Of a DNA stretch of 64,000 nucleotides, positions 34,463-42,971 are shown piece by piece. The notes beneath the pieces are model-generated. The model made no database searches. It saw only the letters and a list, made by a program, of their open reading frames with translations, and had not been told where the DNA came from. Source of the DNA: Actinomycetes bacterium. GTDB taxonomy: Bacteria; Actinomycetota; Coriobacteriia; Anaerosomatales; JAGXFU01. Position numbers and translations under genes: made by a program. The stretch covers positions 124,001-188,000 of the forward strand of contig JAGXFU010000010.1 of assembly GCA_024637115.1 (NCBI GenBank), in the 5' to 3' direction. Position 1 is the stretch's first letter. Each line of letters starts with the position of its first letter.

Positions 34463-35577
34463 GGTCCGCCGGGTATCATCCACACATGGACGAATCCGCA
34501 CCCGACACGCTCGCGGCGCTCGGCTGGTCTCCTCGGTGGGAGGCGCTCTTTGCGCCCTATGCCGAGGAAGGCCTCGTGCCGGCCCGGGTGATCCGCGCGG
34601 ATCGCGGAAGTGTGCTCCTGACAACTGCCGAGGCAACACTTCGCGCAGAACTCGCCACGCGCCTGCTCAAAGAGACGGTCGCGGCTGTCGATCTTCCGAC
34701 GGCAGGTGACTGGGTGGCGCTTCGCATACCCCCGGGTCATGACGCGGGAATCGTCGAGGCAGTGATAGATCGTTCCTCGGCATTCACACGGGGGGATCCG
34801 AGCGTACAGGGCGGCGGGCAGGTGCTCGCGGCCAACATCGACACCGTGTTCGTGGTGCATCCGATCGAGGACGGCGCGAACCTGCGTCGCATCGAGCGGG
34901 AGCTGGCGCTTGCGTGGGAGAGCGGCGCGATTCCGGTTGTCGTGCTCACCAAGGCCGACCTAGCCGAGGACCCCGAGCAGGTGCAGCTTGATGTCGAGGG
35001 AGTCTCGCCCGGCGTTGACGTGATCCTCGCGAGTCCGCCCACCGGGTTGGGGCTCGATGAGATCGCGTCGCGCGCTCATGAGGGCGCGACGATTGCGCTG
35101 ATCGGCCCCTCGGGCGCGGGCAAGTCCACGCTCATCAACGCGCTCGTTGGCGAGGAGCGGCAAGAAACGCAGGGTGTACGCGAAGGCGACAGCAAGGGCC
35201 GCCACACCACCGTCGCTCGCGAGCTGATCTTGCTGCCGACCGGTGGTGTGCTTGTGGACACACCGGGGCTTAGGGCGGTTGCCGTGCATGAACTCGGCGA
35301 GGGTCTCGACGCGGCGTTTCCTGAGATCGCAGCGCTATCCGAGCAGTGTCGCTTCGGCGACTGTTCGCACACAGATGAGCCCGGTTGTGCGGTCGTTGCT
35401 GCAATCGAATCCGGTGAGATGGATGCGGGGCGTTTGGGCAGTTACCATAAGCTGCAGCGCGAGGCGGTCGTTGCCGCGATGAAGACCGATGCACACCTTC
35501 GTGCCGAAGAAGTGCGCAAGTGGAAGATGGTCTATAAGAGCTTGAAGCATCATCCCAAGTATCAGAATCGAGGCTGA
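34459..35577 (+). CDS. rsgA: Ribosome small-subunit GTPase RsgA
   Basis: 372 residues with the circularly permuted GTPase order typical of RsgA: G4 LTKAD before G1 GPSGAGKSTLINALVG and G3 DTPG. An N-terminal OB fold precedes it and the C-terminal zinc-binding CRFGDCSHTDEPGC follows. RsgA acts late in 30S subunit maturation. The ATG at 34459 overlaps the upstream ORF by four bases; the ATG at 34486 (MDESAPDTLAALGW) fits the family N-terminus better, so the start is open. Control by an upstream leader ORF and hairpin would be unusual for this gene. Confidence 0.94.
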   Translation: MRSAGYHPHMDESAPDTLAALGWSPRWEALFAPYAEEGLVPARVIRADRGSVLLTTAEATLRAELATRLLKETVAAVDLPTAGDWVALRIPPGHDAGIVEAVIDRSSAFTRGDPSVQGGGQVLAANIDTVFVVHPIEDGANLRRIERELALAWESGAIPVVVLTKADLAEDPEQVQLDVEGVSPGVDVILASPPTGLGLDEIASRAHEGATIALIGPSGAGKSTLINALVGEERQETQGVREGDSKGRHTTVARELILLPTGGVLVDTPGLRAVAVHELGEGLDAAFPEIAALSEQCRFGDCSHTDEPGCAVVAAIESGEMDAGRLGSYHKLQREAVVAAMKTDAHLRAEEVRKWKMVYKSLKHHPKYQNRG

Positions 35578-35584
35578 CCCGCAC

Positions 35585-36331
35585 ATGCCGACTCGCACAA
35601 ACCCGTTCACAGCGCTCGCCGAGCCCGGCTACCGCTCGATCTACCTGCGGTGGATCGGCGCCAACGCGATCGCCGAGTTCGTGGGCCTCGGCTCGAGCCT
35701 TGCGCTCGGCGCCGGGCTCTTTGTCGCAAGCGACGGCGCGTCGCTCGGTCTCGCCATCGCCTACGCGCTCGCCATCGCGGCCCTCTCGGCGGTTGTCGAG
35801 GGCACGATGGTCGGCGGCCTGCAGTGGCGCGTCCTGCGCGGTCCGCTGCCGGGACTCAAGCCCAAGCGCTACATCGTGGCCACTGCGCTTGGCGCCTTCA
35901 TCGCCTGGGTGCTTGGCATGCTGCCCTCCACGATCATGTCCACGCTCGCTGACCCCGCCGCAGCCGACGCGTCCGCGGCTACCTTTGACCCTTCGCTCGG
36001 ATTGCAGATGCTCCTCGCGGTCGGCATGGGCCTCGTGCTCGGGCCGTTCCTCGGCATCCCGCAGTGGCGTGTGTTGCGCGAGCACCTGCCGAAAGCAGGC
36101 TGGTGGATTCCCGCCAACATGACCGCGTGGGCGCTCGGCATGCCCATGGTGTTCCTCGGCACCTCATTCATTGCCGAGGATTCCTCGACGCTGCAGATCG
36201 CCGCTGCCGTGCTCGCCGGTGTGCTGGCGGCCGGCATCGTCGTGGGTGCGGTGCATGGTCTCTGGCTTGTGTGGCTGCTCGTCCTGCGCGACGATGCATC
36301 CACGACCGAACGCAAGAAGGAGCTCCCGTGA
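35585..36331 (+). CDS. Membrane protein with internal duplication, function unknown
   Basis: 248 residues and about six hydrophobic segments. Two related halves are marked by GLQWRVLRGPLPGLKP and GIPQWRVLREHLPKAGWWIP, each followed by an A(W)ALGM-like helix. No known transporter motif. It starts eight bases after rsgA and overlaps the next gene by four bases, so it belongs to the same run of genes. Confidence 0.75.
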   Translation: MPTRTNPFTALAEPGYRSIYLRWIGANAIAEFVGLGSSLALGAGLFVASDGASLGLAIAYALAIAALSAVVEGTMVGGLQWRVLRGPLPGLKPKRYIVATALGAFIAWVLGMLPSTIMSTLADPAAADASAATFDPSLGLQMLLAVGMGLVLGPFLGIPQWRVLREHLPKAGWWIPANMTAWALGMPMVFLGTSFIAEDSSTLQIAAAVLAGVLAAGIVVGAVHGLWLVWLLVLRDDASTTERKKELP

Positions 36332-36630
36332 TCAAGCACATCGTCTTCTGGAAACTTGCCGAGGAGGCCCTTGGCGGGACGAAACTCGAGAACGCCGCGC
36401 GCATCAAGCGCGAGGCCGAAGGACTCGTAGGCAAGGTGCCGTGTGTGCGCGAACTCGAAGTCGGACTCGATATCGAGGGTTCACCTGCCGCATGGGACGT
36501 CGCGCTGTACTCGACGTTCGATTCCGTTGATGCCCTCGCGGAGTACCAGGTACACCCGGCTCACCAAGAGGTTGCCGCACTTGTGAAGCAGCTCGTGATC
36601 GACCGCGCGGTCATCGATTACGAGGTCTAA
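36328..36630 (+). CDS. Dabb-family (stress-responsive A/B barrel) protein
   Basis: 100 residues starting VIKHIVFWKL at GTG 36328, with AAGGAG upstream. The opening (I/V)KHIV(F/L)WK, ELEVGLDIEG, DVALYSTFDSVDALAEYQVHPAHQ form the dimeric ferredoxin-like Dabb fold. Bacterial members are mostly of unknown enzymatic role. The track's 36064 extension is out of register with the true start. Confidence 0.9.
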   Translation: MIKHIVFWKLAEEALGGTKLENAARIKREAEGLVGKVPCVRELEVGLDIEGSPAAWDVALYSTFDSVDALAEYQVHPAHQEVAALVKQLVIDRAVIDYEV

Positions 36631-36633
36631 CGG

Positions 36634-37191
36634 GTGTCCCGCTGGGTCGCCATCGATTTTGAGACAGCCACGCGCGAGAAGGCGAGCGCATGTGCGCTCG
36701 GAATCGCCGTGATCGAGGACAACCATGTGGTCGAGGAGAGAGCATGGCTCATCCAGCCACCGGGCAACATCTTTGAGCCACGCAACATCTGGGTGCACGG
36801 CATCGACGAGGACATGGTCGCCCAGGAACCCGAATTCGATGAGGTCTGGGTTGAGATCGAACCGTACCTGCGTGGGGCAACTTTGCTCGCGCATAACGCA
36901 CCATTCGATGTTGCGGTGCTGCGCTCGTCGATCGCACGCTACGAGATCGAGCCGCTGGTGTCTCACGGGTATCACTGCACCGTCTCGATGGCGCGTAAGG
37001 TGTGGCCGGCGCTTGCAAACCACAAGCTCAACAGTGTGTGCGACCACTGCGGGATAGAATTGCAGCACCACGATGCGGCGTCAGACGCCGCGGCATGCGC
37101 ACGGATTGCGCTCGCAGGCCAAAGACAGATCGGCTCGCCGACACTCGAAGAACTCGTGAGGCAACTTGGACTGCGAAGGCACGATCTCTAG
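36634..37191 (+). CDS. DnaQ-like 3'-5' exonuclease (DEDDh)
   Basis: 185 residues of a single exonuclease domain: Exo I IDFETA, HGIDEDMV, Exo II AHNAPFDVAVL and Exo III HHDAASDA with the catalytic His. It resembles stand-alone polymerase III epsilon-like exonucleases that degrade DNA or short RNA. GTG 36634 starts 3 bases after the Dabb stop. It may serve repair or RNA turnover; no polymerase gene is adjacent. Confidence 0.92.
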   Translation: MSRWVAIDFETATREKASACALGIAVIEDNHVVEERAWLIQPPGNIFEPRNIWVHGIDEDMVAQEPEFDEVWVEIEPYLRGATLLAHNAPFDVAVLRSSIARYEIEPLVSHGYHCTVSMARKVWPALANHKLNSVCDHCGIELQHHDAASDAAACARIALAGQRQIGSPTLEELVRQLGLRRHDL

Positions 37192-37210
37192 TCGGCGCGT
37201 CGGCAGTGAA

Positions 37211-37804
37211 TCAGTCGTCTGCCGCGTGAAGTGAACTTCCGCTCGGTTCCCCATCGCAGGTCAGCACGAATCGCGGATCGCGCGGAGGATTGGTGAGCGG
37301 ATTATCGATCGCATAGCGCGTGAGCAGGACGCCTTCGTGCTCCAACGTGCCGTCTGGCACCATGCCGAGGCGACCTGCCACGGCAGCAGAGCGCTCGTTT
37401 GCCGGGTCGATGGCCGAGACGATCTGCGCAAAGCCGACAACGCCAAACAGATAGTCGAGGGCGGCGCGAGCGGCTTCGGTCGCGTATCCATGACCCCACA
37501 GGTCGTGACCGAGCGTCCATCCGAGTTCGATGTCGGGAGCGAACGTGCATCCCACCCCACAGAAACCGGCGAGCCGATCTGGCTCCTCGGCAATCTCAAT
37601 CGCCCAGCGACACCATCCGCGCTCGTTCTGGATGCGGATGTAGCGTTCGATGAAGCGCTCAGCTTGCTGAAGCGTGATGGGCTTGCCGTCGTTCACAAAG
37701 CGGTTCACGTCGGGGTGCTCAAAGAGTTCGACGAGTGCGGGCGCGTCGGCGAGCGACCATGTCCGCAGACGGAGGCGTTCGCTTGTGATGATTATCGGTC
37801 CCAT
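37211..37804 (-). CDS. GNAT N-acetyltransferase (RimJ/RimL-like)
   Basis: 197 residues from ATG 37804 (MGPIIITSERLRLRTWSLAD). The acetyl-CoA motif region IELGWTLGHDLWGHGYATEAARAAL and ANERSAAVAGRLGMVPDGTLEH are typical of the RimJ/RimL subgroup that acetylates protein N-termini or small molecules. Convergent with the exonuclease gene. The track's longer start adds a Cys-rich non-family segment. Confidence 0.88.
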   Translation of the reverse strand: MGPIIITSERLRLRTWSLADAPALVELFEHPDVNRFVNDGKPITLQQAERFIERYIRIQNERGWCRWAIEIAEEPDRLAGFCGVGCTFAPDIELGWTLGHDLWGHGYATEAARAALDYLFGVVGFAQIVSAIDPANERSAAVAGRLGMVPDGTLEHEGVLLTRYAIDNPLTNPPRDPRFVLTCDGEPSGSSLHAADD

Positions 37805-37861
37805 AGGGACATGATAAGCCACTGGAGTACAGCGTGCCCGTAGGGGGCAGGGCTCCGCTGC

Positions 37862-37890
37862 TTGACGACACTCATGCACGGGTATATCGT
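37862..37890 (+). promoter_or_regulatory. Probable promoter of the MarR-ABC exporter operon
   Basis: TTGACG (37862-37867), 17 bases, TATCGT (37885-37890). The palindrome CTAACTATTAG (37899-37909) and GTTCG...CGAAC half-sites lie between it and the RBS, suggesting a MarR operator. Confidence 0.55.
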
Positions 37891-37922
37891 TCGCCCTGCT
37901 AACTATTAGGAGGACGAACTAA

Positions 37923-38456
37923 ATGTTCTACATGGATCCCGGAAACTCAGGGAGCGAATCATCATCCGAATCACAGGTCGAGCGAGTTGCTCGGAGAACC
38001 GCGCGTACCGTGCCATGGATCATGGGAACGCTTGCCGCCGGCATGCGCGAACAGGGTGAAGGTCTGCATCCATCGCAGCTCAAACTGCTGATGAGCATGC
38101 ACCATGCCCCGGTCTCGCCGACAGAACTCGCCGAGCGCATGGAAGTCTCCATGCCAACGATCTCAAAGACACTCGATGTGCTCGAGCGCAGAGGGCTTGT
38201 CGAGCGCGCTGCCGATGAAGCAGATCGGCGTCGCGTTGTACTCACGATGACCCAGGATGGGCGCTCCACATTGAGCCGCGTTCTCAGTCGCGGCATCGAG
38301 CAGCTTTCCGAGAGTCTCTCCTCGGCAACGCCAGAGGAGCTCGAACGCATCGAGCAGGGAATGAAAAGCCTGAGCGACGTATTCACGCGCGCTCATCCCG
38401 AACACAAAGGTCGCCACTGCAAGCGGCCTGCACAAGAGGGTGACGCCACAACATGA
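37923..38456 (+). CDS. MarR-family transcriptional regulator
   Basis: 177 residues: LHPSQLKLLMSMHHAPVSPTELAERM, recognition helix MEVSMPTISKTLDVLERRGLVER and wing DEADRRRVVLTMTQDG. Its stop overlaps the first ABC exporter gene by four bases, so it likely represses the exporter operon and itself. RBS TAGGAGG. The inducer is probably an exported drug-like compound. Confidence 0.94.
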   Translation: MFYMDPGNSGSESSSESQVERVARRTARTVPWIMGTLAAGMREQGEGLHPSQLKLLMSMHHAPVSPTELAERMEVSMPTISKTLDVLERRGLVERAADEADRRRVVLTMTQDGRSTLSRVLSRGIEQLSESLSSATPEELERIEQGMKSLSDVFTRAHPEHKGRHCKRPAQEGDATT

Positions 38457-40186
38457 TCGGACTTCTCACAACCTATCTCAAGCCGTATTGGAAGCAACTC
38501 ATCTTTGTCATGGTGCTGCTTCTGATTCAGGCGATCGCCAACCTCTATCTGCCTGAGCTGAATGCGGAGATCATCAACCAGGGCGTGGCCAAGGGCGATA
38601 CGGATTTCATCGCGCGTACCGGAGCGCTCATGCTTGGGGTGACGCTTGTGCTCGGAGTCATCTCGATCATCTCCGTGTACTGGGGATCGAAGACGGCCAT
38701 GGCGTTCGGGCGCGACCTGCGTCACGGCCTGTTCCGTCGCGTACAGAGCTTCTCACTTGCTGAGCTCAACGTGTTCGGCGCACCGTCGCTGATCACGCGC
38801 AACACCAACGACGTGCAGCAGGTCCAGATGGTGGTGCTGCTCGCGCTCAACGTGATGATCACCGCGCCGTTCATGGCGGTCGGTGGCGTGATCATGGCGC
38901 TTCGCCAGGACGTACCGCTCACGGGGCTCCTTGCGGTGATCTTGCCGGTTATGGCGATCTTCATCGGCACCGTGCTCAGGCATGCGCTGCCGCTCTTCAA
39001 AGAGATGCAGGTGCGCGTGGACCGCGTGAACCAGGTGATGCGCGAGAAGCTCTCGGGCATCCGTGTCATTCGCGCGTTCGTGCGCAGCGACTTCGAAGAG
39101 GCCCGCTTCGCCGTTGCCAACGAGGAGCTTTACGAAACCGCACTCGCAGTCGCACGTCTGTTCGCGGTCATGATGCCCGCGCTCATGGCGATCTTCAATC
39201 TCTCGCTCGTGGCCGCGATGTGGTTCGGCGGCTTGCGCATTGAGAGTGGCGCCATGCCGATCGGCAACCTCACGGCATTCCTGACCTACATCATGCAGAT
39301 CCTCATGTCGGTGATGATGGCGACGATCATGTTTGTCATGGTCCCGCGCGCAGCTGCTTCGGCCGAGCGCATCAACGAGGTTCTCGATGTCGAACCCGAG
39401 ATCAGCGATCCCGAGGTGCCCGCGAAGGAGTCTGAATCCCACGGATTCATCGAGTTCCAGGATGTCGAGTTCCGTTATCCCGGTGCCGAGGAGCCCGTGC
39501 TCTGTGGCGTCTCATTCAAAGCAGGGCCAGGCCAGACAACTGCGATCGTAGGAAGCACGGGCAGCGGAAAGTCCACGCTGATCAATCTGATTCCGCGCTT
39601 CTACGACGTGACCGGCGGGCGCATTCTCGTTGACGGCGTCGATGTCCGCGAGATGACCCAGGAAAGCCTCTGGCGCAAGATCGGCTTCATTCCTCAGCAG
39701 GCGTTCCTCTTCACGGGGACCGTTGAGAGCAACCTGCGATACGGCAAGGAAGACGCGACCGAAGAAGAGCTCTGGCATGCCCTCAAGATCGCGCAGGGCA
39801 AGGAGTTCGTCTCCGAGATGTCCGAGGGGCTCGAGGCACCGATCAGCCAGGGCGGCATGAACGTATCCGGCGGTCAGCGCCAGCGCCTGGCCATTGCTCG
39901 CGCTCTCGTGAAACGTCCCGAGATCTACGTGTTCGACGATAGCTTCTCGGCGCTCGACTTTGCCACGGACGCGCGTTTGCGCACCGCGCTCAAGAGAGAC
40001 ATCACCGGCTCGACCGTGCTCATCGTTGCGCAGCGCGTCAGCACGATCATGCGGGCTGACAATATCGTCGTGCTCGACAAGGGCAGAGTCGTGGGCACGG
40101 GCACGCACGAGGAACTTCTGCGAACGTGTGAAACGTACCAGGAGATCGTCGAGTCACAACTCACCGAGGAGGAGGCTGCATCGTGA
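38453..40186 (+). CDS. ABC exporter half-transporter, degenerate-site subunit
   Basis: 577 residues: six membrane helices then an ATPase. Walker A GSTGSGKST, signature NVSGGQRQRLAIARAL intact. The Walker B is IYVFDDSFSALD, with Asp replacing the catalytic Glu, and the H-loop is LIVAQRVSTI, with Gln replacing His. These changes mark the degenerate nucleotide site of heterodimeric exporters. The partner encoded next has a normal Walker B. Likely a drug or lipid exporter in the cytoplasmic membrane. Confidence 0.94.
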   Translation: MIGLLTTYLKPYWKQLIFVMVLLLIQAIANLYLPELNAEIINQGVAKGDTDFIARTGALMLGVTLVLGVISIISVYWGSKTAMAFGRDLRHGLFRRVQSFSLAELNVFGAPSLITRNTNDVQQVQMVVLLALNVMITAPFMAVGGVIMALRQDVPLTGLLAVILPVMAIFIGTVLRHALPLFKEMQVRVDRVNQVMREKLSGIRVIRAFVRSDFEEARFAVANEELYETALAVARLFAVMMPALMAIFNLSLVAAMWFGGLRIESGAMPIGNLTAFLTYIMQILMSVMMATIMFVMVPRAAASAERINEVLDVEPEISDPEVPAKESESHGFIEFQDVEFRYPGAEEPVLCGVSFKAGPGQTTAIVGSTGSGKSTLINLIPRFYDVTGGRILVDGVDVREMTQESLWRKIGFIPQQAFLFTGTVESNLRYGKEDATEEELWHALKIAQGKEFVSEMSEGLEAPISQGGMNVSGGQRQRLAIARALVKRPEIYVFDDSFSALDFATDARLRTALKRDITGSTVLIVAQRVSTIMRADNIVVLDKGRVVGTGTHEELLRTCETYQEIVESQLTEEEAAS

Positions 40187-42165
40187 GCGATCATACGAGC
40201 AACACAAAGCCAGCAGCCGGCCCCGGCTCGGGTCGTGGACCCGGAGGACCGGGCATGGGTTTTGGCCGCGGGATGGCTCCGGCTGCCAAGAGCAAGGACT
40301 TCAGGGGATCGCTCAAGCGACTGGCCCGGTATCTGAAGCCGTTCCAGTGGGTGATCGCATTCATCATCGCGCTCGCTGTGATCAGCGTTTCGTTCAGCAT
40401 TGTGGGACCAAAGATCCTTGGCGAGGCTACCAATGTGCTATTCGAGGGCGTGATCAGTGCGCAACTTCCCGAGGGCGTGACACAGGCTCAGGCGGTTGAG
40501 GGTCTCAGGGCGCAGGGCCAGGACCAGCTCGCCGAGATGATCTCGAGCATGAATCTGACTCCCGGGCAGGGTGTGGACTTCAGCGCCATCAGCACGCTCA
40601 TGATGTGGCTCATTGGCGTATACGTGCTGAGCGCGCTCTTTGGATGGCTCCAGCAGTACCTCATGGCCGGCGTTGCGCAGCGTACGGTGTATCGACTTCG
40701 CGAAGAGGTCGACCTCAAGCTGGCCAGGTTGCCACTCAAGTACTTCGATGACAACTCGCGCGGCGACACGCTCAGCCGCGTGACGAACGACATCGACAAC
40801 ATCTCGAACACGCTCTCCCAGAGCGCGACGCAGATCATCACGTCGGTGCTCACGATCGTTGGCGTCCTTGGGATGATGTTCTGGATCAGCCCGCTTCTCG
40901 CCATGATCTCGCTGCTGGTGATTCCCGCGAGCCTTGTGGTCACGATGTTCATCGCCAAACGCTCGCAAAAGCAGTTTGCTGCGCAGTGGGAAAAGACCGG
41001 CACGCTCAATGGGCACATCGAGGAGATGTTCACCGGTCACGGTGTGGTGAAGGTCTTTGGTCACCAGGAAGAAGCAATCGAAGTCTTTGATATCGAGAAC
41101 GAAGGGCTCTACGAAGCGAGTTTCAAGGCACAGTTCATCTCGGGCACGATCATGCCGACATTGAGCTTCCTCAACAACATCAACTACGTAGGAGTCGCGG
41201 TTATCGGTGGCCTCCGCGTGGCGAATGGCATGCTCTCGCTTGGTGACGTGCAGGCATTCATCCAGTATTCGCGCCAATTCACGCAGCCGATCATTCAGAC
41301 CGCGAGTATCGCGAACACGCTGCAGTCAACGGTCGCCTCGGCAGAGCGCGTGTTCGAGCTGCTCGATGCTACCGAGGAGGAGCCCGACACGGCGACCCCG
41401 CAGGTGCTCGAGCGCGCTGAGGGCCACGTTGAGTTCCGTAACGTGTCGTTCCGCTACATCGAGGACACGCCGCTGATCGAGAACCTCGATCTCGAGGCTG
41501 AGCCCGGGCAGACCGTGGCGATCGTTGGCCCGACCGGTGCCGGCAAGACCACGCTGGTCAACCTGTTGATGCGGTTCTACGAGATCGACGAGGGTGCCAT
41601 CCTTGTGGACGGCATCGACATTCGAGACATGACGCGAAACAACCTACGCCGCACGTTCGGCATGGTGCTGCAGGATACGTGGCTGTTCAAGGGCACGATC
41701 CGCGAGAACCTTGCATACGGACGTGAAGATGCAACACCCGAACAGATCGACCATGCGGCGACCATGGCGCACGTCGATCACTTCGTGCGCACACTGCCGG
41801 ATGGCTACGATACCGAGCTCAACGATGAGAGCTCGAACATCTCGCAGGGCCAGCGTCAGTTGCTGACCATCGCCCGGGCGTTCCTCGCCGATCCGCGTAT
41901 CCTCATCCTCGACGAGGCCACGAGCTCGGTCGACACACGTACCGAGGCGCTGATCCAGAAGGCCATGACAGAGCTCATGAAGAACCGCACGAGCTTCGTG
42001 ATCGCGCACAGGCTCTCAACGATTCGCGATGCCGACACGATCCTTGTCATGAACGACGGCCAGATCATCGAGAGCGGGAATCATACCGACCTCATGGCCG
42101 CAGGCGGCTTCTACTGCGACCTGTACAACAGTCAGTTCACCGCTCCGCTCGACGAAGCGGTGTAG
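40183..42165 (+). CDS. ABC exporter half-transporter, catalytic-site subunit
   Basis: 660 residues with a Gly/Pro-rich cytosolic N-terminal tail, six membrane helices, and an ATPase: Walker A GPTGAGKTT, Walker B ILILDEATSSVD, H-loop VIAHRLSTI. Its signature is NISQGQRQLLTIARA, not LSGGQ. This deviant signature completes the degenerate site with the partner's altered Walker B, while its own Walker B pairs with the partner's intact signature. The two genes overlap by four bases. Confidence 0.95.
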   Translation: MSDHTSNTKPAAGPGSGRGPGGPGMGFGRGMAPAAKSKDFRGSLKRLARYLKPFQWVIAFIIALAVISVSFSIVGPKILGEATNVLFEGVISAQLPEGVTQAQAVEGLRAQGQDQLAEMISSMNLTPGQGVDFSAISTLMMWLIGVYVLSALFGWLQQYLMAGVAQRTVYRLREEVDLKLARLPLKYFDDNSRGDTLSRVTNDIDNISNTLSQSATQIITSVLTIVGVLGMMFWISPLLAMISLLVIPASLVVTMFIAKRSQKQFAAQWEKTGTLNGHIEEMFTGHGVVKVFGHQEEAIEVFDIENEGLYEASFKAQFISGTIMPTLSFLNNINYVGVAVIGGLRVANGMLSLGDVQAFIQYSRQFTQPIIQTASIANTLQSTVASAERVFELLDATEEEPDTATPQVLERAEGHVEFRNVSFRYIEDTPLIENLDLEAEPGQTVAIVGPTGAGKTTLVNLLMRFYEIDEGAILVDGIDIRDMTRNNLRRTFGMVLQDTWLFKGTIRENLAYGREDATPEQIDHAATMAHVDHFVRTLPDGYDTELNDESSNISQGQRQLLTIARAFLADPRILILDEATSSVDTRTEALIQKAMTELMKNRTSFVIAHRLSTIRDADTILVMNDGQIIESGNHTDLMAAGGFYCDLYNSQFTAPLDEAV

Positions 42166-42227
42166 TGCAATCGCAAACAGGGCGCTGGGTGCGCTGCGCT
42201 TGCGGTTGTGACCGATGATTCGTAGGA

Positions 42228-42239
42228 TAGGTTGACCTA
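42228..42239 (+). promoter_or_regulatory. Palindrome before tetR
   Basis: TAGGT-TG-ACCTA, inside a wider GTAGG...CCTAC dyad, lies 22 bases before the GTG of the TetR gene and next to a TAGGAT -10-like hexamer. A possible autoregulatory operator. Confidence 0.5.
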
Positions 42240-42260
42240 CAGAATGGAGATTCGGTTCTC

Positions 42261-42845
42261 GTGACGAACGCAACTGCAGATACCGGCACGGTCCGTGACC
42301 GAATCCTTGCCTCGGCCCAACACCTCTTTGTGGACAAGGGCTTTCACAACACGTCCATTCCCGACATCGTCTCAGCCTCGGGCACGAGTATTGGTGCTGT
42401 TTACCACCACTTCACGAGCAAAGATGAGCTTGCGCACGTGCTGCACAGGCAACTCGTGGATCAATTCGTGGTGCTCTCCGCCACAGAGGTACTCGCGTTC
42501 CCCGATGCACAGTCGCGAGTGCGCGGCTATGTGTCGATGCTCTTTCGTCTCACTGAAGAAGATCCGTACTTTGTCTCCTACCTGATCTTTGCTAGGCCCA
42601 GCAGCGTGGTCGAGGACAACCTGACCGTGTGTTCGCGAGAGGGTCTCGAGGTCACCCGGCACATTATCGTTGACGGGCAGCGCGCAGGGGAGGTGCGCGA
42701 TCTTGATGCTCGCGTGCTCTGCGGAGTGATATCGGGAGCGATTATGCGTCTGATCGACCTCCGGCTTGATGGGGTCATTACCGAGCCGCTCACCGGCATG
42801 GTAGATGATACAGCCGCTGCCATCTGGGCCAGCATCAGCGCCTGA
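42261..42845 (+). CDS. TetR-family transcriptional regulator
   Basis: 194 residues: VRDRILASAQHLFVDKGFHNTS and SIGAVYHHFTSKDELAHVL form the helix-turn-helix. The C-terminal domain is unremarkable. It lies between the ABC exporter and the FAD/Fe-S dehydrogenase and may regulate either or both; the palindrome upstream and the repeats before the dehydrogenase differ in sequence, so its targets are unresolved. Confidence 0.92.
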   Translation: MTNATADTGTVRDRILASAQHLFVDKGFHNTSIPDIVSASGTSIGAVYHHFTSKDELAHVLHRQLVDQFVVLSATEVLAFPDAQSRVRGYVSMLFRLTEEDPYFVSYLIFARPSSVVEDNLTVCSREGLEVTRHIIVDGQRAGEVRDLDARVLCGVISGAIMRLIDLRLDGVITEPLTGMVDDTAAAIWASISA

Positions 42846-42877
42846 ACTGCACTTTCCTCCGAGTTCCTGAAGAACCC

Positions 42878-42931
42878 TTGCGCTATCGCTGTCAGAACGA
42901 CTATTCTTTCTGTATGACAGAACGAACATTC
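42878..42931 (+). promoter_or_regulatory. Promoter with direct repeats for the FAD/Fe-S dehydrogenase
   Basis: TTGCGC (42878-42883), 18 bases, TATTCT (42902-42907). CAGAACGACTATTC (42893-42906) and CAGAACGAACATTC (42918-42931) are 12/14 identical direct repeats 25 bases apart, and CGAA-CA-TTCG inside the second is a palindrome, suggesting two regulator sites. Confidence 0.6.
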
Positions 42932-42971
42932 GGTCGGAACAGGTCGTCGGTGCGAGCGGAAGGAATGAGCC

